From: an uncultured Anaerolineae bacterium
Lineage (GTDB): Bacteria > Chloroflexota > Anaerolineae > Anaerolineales > Villigracilaceae
Direction: 5' to 3'
Assembly: GCA_903910795.1 (NCBI GenBank)
Contig: CAIWAX010000257.1
Location: 1 to 46,907, forward strand
Length of the DNA stretch: 46,907 nt
The position numbers and the translations under genes were made by a program. Positions 43,016 to 46,907 of this stretch are shown here, piece after piece. Numbering within the stretch: the stretch's first letter is position 1; the number at the start of each line of letters is the position of its first letter. Below the pieces are notes generated by a model. It saw nothing but the letters and a program-made list of their open reading frames with translations, did not search any database and was not told the origin of the DNA.

Positions 43016-43666
43016 TTATTCCGATCCGGGGTTTTTGAGCATAATACCATGCCCACGCACAGTGATAACATAACTATTTTCGGAATCCATTTCTGCCAAC
43101 CGGTCGCGCAGGCGCCGGATGAGCGCATCCAGCGCCTGATCTGTGACGCCAGCAGACTGCTCATCTCCCCAAACCGCGGCGATCAATTCCTGGCGTGTGA
43201 CCACCTTGCCCTCATTCTGGTAAAGCACCCAGAGCAATTGAAATTGCTGGGCAGAGAGAGCCGGGATCATCTGTTTTTGGTTGACCCACACCTGGCGCGC
43301 GCGCATATCCAGCATCAGGCGGCCAGTGCGGACAGGTTCGGCATCCAGCGGCATGGTCGCATCGGAATTCAGGAATTGAAATTCCTGGGCAACAGCGATT
43401 TGAAGCATGTCACCATCCTGTAAAACCACAGGGCCGGCCAGCGTATTGCCGTTATAGTGAGTTCCGTTCTTACTGCCCAAATCTTCAACCACAACACCAT
43501 TGGCACCGGGAGTAAGGCGCGCGTGGTATCGTGATACCTGTCTATCGGGGATAACCACATCGCAGCCAGGGTCACGTCCGACAACCAGGGGCCGAACGAG
43601 GGACCAGCGTTCACCTTTGAGAGGGCCATTTATCGCAACAAGAATGGGGGCATCTTTTTCGGTCAT
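43016..43666 (-). CDS. FHA domain and winged-helix DNA-binding regulator
   Basis: The 216-residue protein joins two domains. The FHA domain (about 8-95) has GRDPGCDVVIPDRQVSRYHARL and DLGSKNGTHYNG, including the Gly-Arg, Ser-x-x-His and Asn residues for phosphothreonine binding. An OmpR/PhoB-type winged helix (about 118-212) has LSAQQFQLLWVLYQNEGKVVTRQEL, IRRLRDRL and VRGHGI. The order is opposite to mycobacterial EmbR, which has the winged helix first. It is divergent from a Ser/Thr kinase gene 230 bp away, suggesting the kinase phosphorylates a ligand or the regulator itself. Confidence 0.87.
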   Translation of the reverse strand: MTEKDAPILVAINGPLKGERWSLVRPLVVGRDPGCDVVIPDRQVSRYHARLTPGANGVVVEDLGSKNGTHYNGNTLAGPVVLQDGDMLQIAVAQEFQFLNSDATMPLDAEPVRTGRLMLDMRARQVWVNQKQMIPALSAQQFQLLWVLYQNEGKVVTRQELIAAVWGDEQSAGVTDQALDALIRRLRDRLAEMDSENSYVITVRGHGIMLKNPGSE

Positions 43667-43896
43667 GGTCTATTTTTACGCATCGCAAGTTTTATTGAGC
43701 GGCAGAGAAACAACACTCGATTTGCTGATGTGTATACTCTCCTCTACGTTATAATATAGCAGAAAAATAAAAATCTGTGCAATAAACGCCGAAATTCATT
43801 TTGCGCAGCCTCAAAAATCTTTGCAACAGCCACTGATTGCTGCTGATTATTAAAAATTGGCAGAGTAAAGTGTATATGGATGAAGGAGAAAGTTTA
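43667..43896. promoter_or_regulatory. Divergent promoter region, FHA regulator and Ser/Thr kinase
   Basis: TATAAT at 43750-43755 (plus strand) may serve the kinase, although its leader would be long (about 140 nt). On the minus strand TAAAAA lies 6 nt before the FHA start. No clear operator was seen. Confidence 0.35.
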
Positions 43897-44886
43897 ATGC
43901 CTATCCCGCTCAAGACGGGGGAGGTCTTACGCGAACGCTATCACGTCCAAGAGCGCATTGGTCAAGGCGGCATGGGAAATATCTACCAGGCTGATGACTT
44001 GCGACTTGAAGGACGTAAGTGTGCGCTTAAGGAGGTCGAACATGACCGTAATCTCCCGGAAAAAGTTTTGCGCGAGGCCCGTGAACAATTTTTACGCGAG
44101 GCCACTGTCCTTGCGCGCCTTGACCATCCCAACCTGCCAAAAGTTTCCGATTTTTTTTCCATTGGAGAAAAAGATTATCTTGTCATGGATTTTGTGCCTG
44201 GCAAGGATCTGCGAACTTTGATCCTGGAGGCAAAGGCTCACAATACCTTCCTGGATGAACGTAACGTGCTGGATTGGGTTTCCCAACTTGCCGATGCACT
44301 CACTTATCTGCACCGGCAGACACCGCCGATTGTTCACCGTGACATTAAGCCATCTAATCTGAAGATTACACCAGACGGCTTGCTCAAGCTGGTCGATTTT
44401 GGATTGGTTAAGGTACTGGCTCCAGATGAAGAGACTATCACAATTATTCAGGGACAGGGTACAGTGTTGTATACTCCGCTGGAACAATACGGAGGGTCTG
44501 AGAATCATACCGATGTTCGTTCAGATGTCTATGCCTTTGGCGCAACGCTTTACCACCTGTTGACCTGCCAGCCCCCCACAGATGCGCGGCAGCGCTTTCT
44601 GCAGCCTGAAAGCCAGGTACTTCCTCGCCGCATTAACCCTTCAATCAGCATTCGCACAGAAAAAGCCGTTCTGTGGGCCATGGAACTGCATCCAGACCAA
44701 CGGCCCGACTCGATCGAAACGCTGCGTCAATATCTTTTCGGCACAAAAGAATTACCCCCACGGCCGATGTCCCGTTCTGTACGTGTGCACACTCTGGATG
44801 CATTGCTGGCCCCTCCAGAAAGCATCCTTTTTGGCGTTTCTGCAATCTTATTACTCCTAAGCCTGATTTCCACTTTCGGCCGCTAA
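43897..44886 (+). CDS. Ser/Thr protein kinase with C-terminal membrane span
   Basis: The 329-residue protein is a Hanks-type kinase. Visible are the glycine loop GQGGMG (22-27), K45 in CALKEV, HRDIKPSN (147-154, catalytic D149), DFG (167-169) and the late VRSDVYAFGATLYHLLT. A single membrane span (about 306-325) ends the protein with no extracellular sensor domain. AAGGAGAA sits 6 nt before ATG 43897, so the start 20 codons earlier is rejected. The last 30 nt overlap the 3' end of the convergent GH3 gene. The divergent FHA/winged-helix gene is a probable downstream partner. Confidence 0.9.
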   Translation: MPIPLKTGEVLRERYHVQERIGQGGMGNIYQADDLRLEGRKCALKEVEHDRNLPEKVLREAREQFLREATVLARLDHPNLPKVSDFFSIGEKDYLVMDFVPGKDLRTLILEAKAHNTFLDERNVLDWVSQLADALTYLHRQTPPIVHRDIKPSNLKITPDGLLKLVDFGLVKVLAPDEETITIIQGQGTVLYTPLEQYGGSENHTDVRSDVYAFGATLYHLLTCQPPTDARQRFLQPESQVLPRRINPSISIRTEKAVLWAMELHPDQRPDSIETLRQYLFGTKELPPRPMSRSVRVHTLDALLAPPESILFGVSAILLLLSLISTFGR

Positions 44887-46907
44887 ACGCCAGAACCAGC
44901 CAATTCCGAATCCCACACCCTGGCCGATTAGGACCGCCTGCAAGAATGCTGGCAGGCCTCTCCCATCCAGCCATAGCTCTCCCCACGGAAAACCCAGCGC
45001 CAGGTAGTTATACGTTATCAAGCCACCCGCGAGCACCAATAGTGCCCAGCGGACAGCCCAACGTGTTTCCACAATCTGGATTGCCATCCAATATGTCAAG
45101 CCAACACCAATCATCATGACCACAAAAACCAGCAGCCATCCAAAAAATGTTGGGTAACCCTTTACGGTTACCAACTGTGAAGGTGTAGGCGTTGGCGTTG
45201 GAGCGGGTTCTGTCGCAGTTGCTGAAGGGGTAACTGGCAGCGTGGTTGGCGTGATGATGATAATCGTGACGCCTTCATTTGTCACATCCAATTGGATGGG
45301 ATCTGAGACTTTGGCAGGTTCACTGCTCGCGCGGATTTCGATCAAACCGGGCCTGTCAAGACGAAAGGCTGCCACTGCCACTCCCTGGCTGGTGACCGAA
45401 TCAACCTGTTGGAACAAACCGCCCTCCCCCTGCGAAAAGGTAAACCGTACTGGTGTTCCATCCGGTACCTGGTGCTGGTTGTGATCAACAATCATGCCGG
45501 TACGAAGCGAAATCGTATCGCCCAACCGAAACAAGGGCGCAACTGTTGGAGTTGGAGTCAGAGTCGGTCCAACAGTAGAAAGAGGCTGGGCTGTTTGCCC
45601 GGGTTTGGCGGTTTGTTTTACGCCCGGTGTAGTTGTAGGTGTAGTTGTGGTTTTGGGTTGATCCAGGTTGAGGGTAATGATCTGTTTCGGGTCCGGCGTG
45701 GTTGCAGATATTAAGTCATAACCAATACCGGTAACAGAAACCGGCAGCGAACCTGCCGGAGAAACCTCTTTAAAGAGTAGGCGGGCAGCAACGTTCACAA
45801 ATGGATCGGCGGAATCGTATAGGCCGTAATAGGCTGTGAGTTTCGATATATCGGTTGCATCAAGATAGTAAGGGGCGCTAAATGAGAACAGAATTACCTT
45901 TTTGTTATTCAGCAGGGTCTGTTTATCAGATAAAAATCTTCGCAGAGTGACCACTTGCGGAGCGCCATCCGGCATATCCAGCGTGGAAATGATAATCCAA
46001 TTGGCCCGGTTGAGTGAATTTAGCAAATCGGTTGTGGGAGATTTGTCATCTAAAAATAAATCAAGATCGTCAAAGGAAAAAGATGATAGGTGACTGGGCG
46101 TCACCAGGCCGCTGGCCGTAGGACCGTATAAACGCTGTACGGTGCTTTGCAAGGCATCTTTGGCGATGATCGATTTGTCCGGGCAGGAAGAGCACTGCTT
46201 GGACATGCGTACGTCAGTAAGAAAAACGATATTGTCAGACAGGTTGGGAGGCTCTGGCAGCACTGTAGCCAGATCAGTTGTTGAAGGACTGATCAGCGTT
46301 GCAGAATGGCGCGCGATTGTATATACCTGATCATTGGCTGGTCCGGGGTTATTCGGGTTAGGTCCGAATGGTTTTACGTTGCTCCAATCGAAGGCCCCAT
46401 ACATTCGATATTTTGCTTTTAAAATGCGCAGTACTGACTGATCCACCAATCCAGCAAAGGCGGTATCTTCCCGGTAGCGTTGGGCAAAAAACTCAAGTGT
46501 GCGGGTCACGCTTGTATAGGTGTCAGGAACATCTGATGAAACAATATTCCCCATAAGAAGAAGGTCATTTCCGGCCAGAAATGCATCCCTGGCAACCAGG
46601 CGGGCTTGAAAATTTTTCAAGTCTGGATCATAGAAATGCCTTACCGCCTGGGTGCCAAGATTATCACTGACAATCAGGCCGCCACTCTGGCGCCAGCCTG
46701 CCAGCGCTGGTAGCGCCAGCACCTGGCTGAGGGCTTGCTGATCAAAGCTGATTGGCCGGGTTGTCGCGCGGATATTGCCCTGGAATCCTTGATAGCGGAT
46801 ATGTGAAACCAGCAAACCTTCAGCCGCCATGCTTGCATCTGGTGCATTACCAGTCACGGCAAAGAATGGGGCAAGTTCAATCGATTTCAACTCTTCCAGG
46901 GATCTGC
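44857..46907 (-). CDS. GH3-type hydrolase with Ig-like and membrane domains (partial)
   Basis: The gene runs past the right edge, so the N-terminus is missing; TTG 46890 is not the real start, because the frame stays open as ..SLEELKSIELAPFF. The visible part begins in the family 3 glycosidase fold (beta-hexosaminidase type): FFAVTGNAPDASMAAEGLLVSHIRY, the likely nucleophile Asp in GGLIVSDNLGTQAV, and LMGNIVSSD. A GH3 C-terminal-type region with a Cys pair (CSSC) and LPVSVTGIGYDL follows. Then come a Thr/Pro linker, an invasin/Big-1-like domain (VPDGTPVRFTFSQGEGG ... VAAFRLDRPGLIEIRAS), a second TPTPTP linker and three membrane spans. The substrate is probably a cell-wall or extracellular amino sugar (inference). 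It overlaps the kinase gene by 30 nt. Confidence 0.75.
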   Translation of the reverse strand, partial: RSLEELKSIELAPFFAVTGNAPDASMAAEGLLVSHIRYQGFQGNIRATTRPISFDQQALSQVLALPALAGWRQSGGLIVSDNLGTQAVRHFYDPDLKNFQARLVARDAFLAGNDLLLMGNIVSSDVPDTYTSVTRTLEFFAQRYREDTAFAGLVDQSVLRILKAKYRMYGAFDWSNVKPFGPNPNNPGPANDQVYTIARHSATLISPSTTDLATVLPEPPNLSDNIVFLTDVRMSKQCSSCPDKSIIAKDALQSTVQRLYGPTASGLVTPSHLSSFSFDDLDLFLDDKSPTTDLLNSLNRANWIIISTLDMPDGAPQVVTLRRFLSDKQTLLNNKKVILFSFSAPYYLDATDISKLTAYYGLYDSADPFVNVAARLLFKEVSPAGSLPVSVTGIGYDLISATTPDPKQIITLNLDQPKTTTTPTTTPGVKQTAKPGQTAQPLSTVGPTLTPTPTVAPLFRLGDTISLRTGMIVDHNQHQVPDGTPVRFTFSQGEGGLFQQVDSVTSQGVAVAAFRLDRPGLIEIRASSEPAKVSDPIQLDVTNEGVTIIIITPTTLPVTPSATATEPAPTPTPTPSQLVTVKGYPTFFGWLLVFVVMMIGVGLTYWMAIQIVETRWAVRWALLVLAGGLITYNYLALGFPWGELWLDGRGLPAFLQAVLIGQGVGFGIGWFWRLAAESGNQA

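Noticed and set aside
1-46907. CRISPR arrays, prophage, integrase, IS elements, rRNA or tRNA
   Set aside because: No regularly spaced repeats, no transposase or phage proteins and no tRNA/rRNA-like sequences were found in a full reading on both strands.

Overview
The window looks like a chromosome segment of a Chloroflexota bacterium, most likely class Anaerolineae. This is inferred from gene content and style: a DnaB/DnaD/DnaC-type replication cluster, DUF2085, DUF3048 and bifunctional-nuclease (BFN) proteins, Thr/Pro-rich extracellular linkers on surface proteins, and many starts with a TATAAT box only 6-7 nt upstream. No rRNA, tRNA, CRISPR array, transposase or phage gene was found. Both ends cut a gene: a DUF402-type protein on the left and a family 3 glycosidase on the right.

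Layout. 1-3142: end of a DUF402 gene, a minus-strand set of small membrane proteins (DUF2085, DUF4126 and an unlisted 42-residue peptide), then 6-phosphofructokinase. 3143-3602: a 460-bp gap with a compact minus-strand unit (promoter, perfect Shine-Dalgarno, 19-codon ORF, hairpin, terminator) and two inverted repeats. 3603-8827: a DUF4173 membrane protein convergent with cydDC. 8828-13389: BFN protein, then dnaB, a DnaD-domain gene and a helicase loader with two complete AAA+ modules. 13381-13646: a MITE-like inverted-repeat element. 13660-18948: a minus-strand run of MOSC, LysM/M23 peptidase, MFS exporter, SRAP repair protein and DUF3048 lipoprotein-like genes. 19099-23916: three antiporter-like membrane subunits in HyfD-E-F order without any hydrophilic partner, then a coiled-coil protein. 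23994-31479: selB, a zinc-ribbon membrane protein, a GT-C-like membrane protein, an enolase-superfamily enzyme with a cyclase, and an HtrA-type protease. 31552-33936: gap-pgk on the minus strand behind a near-consensus Rex operator. 34184-38430: YvcK, a ROK kinase, a class III aminotransferase and a 65-residue membrane protein. 38436-46907: a BaiN-type flavoprotein, a GAF-PAS histidine kinase, a CpXC coiled-coil protein, an FHA/winged-helix regulator divergent from a Ser/Thr kinase, and a GH3 surface protein.

Functional links. Glycolysis is represented by pfk, the ROK kinase, gap and pgk, with gap-pgk apparently under NADH control through Rex; YvcK fits the same central-carbon theme. The DnaB, DnaD and loader genes form one replication-initiation unit. 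The FHA/wHTH regulator and the kinase are probably a phospho-signalling pair.

The least explained items are the 19-codon unit at 3145-3351, the duplicated helicase loader, the orphan HyfDEF-like trio, a 28-bp repeat placed at three gene ends, and the MITE-like element.
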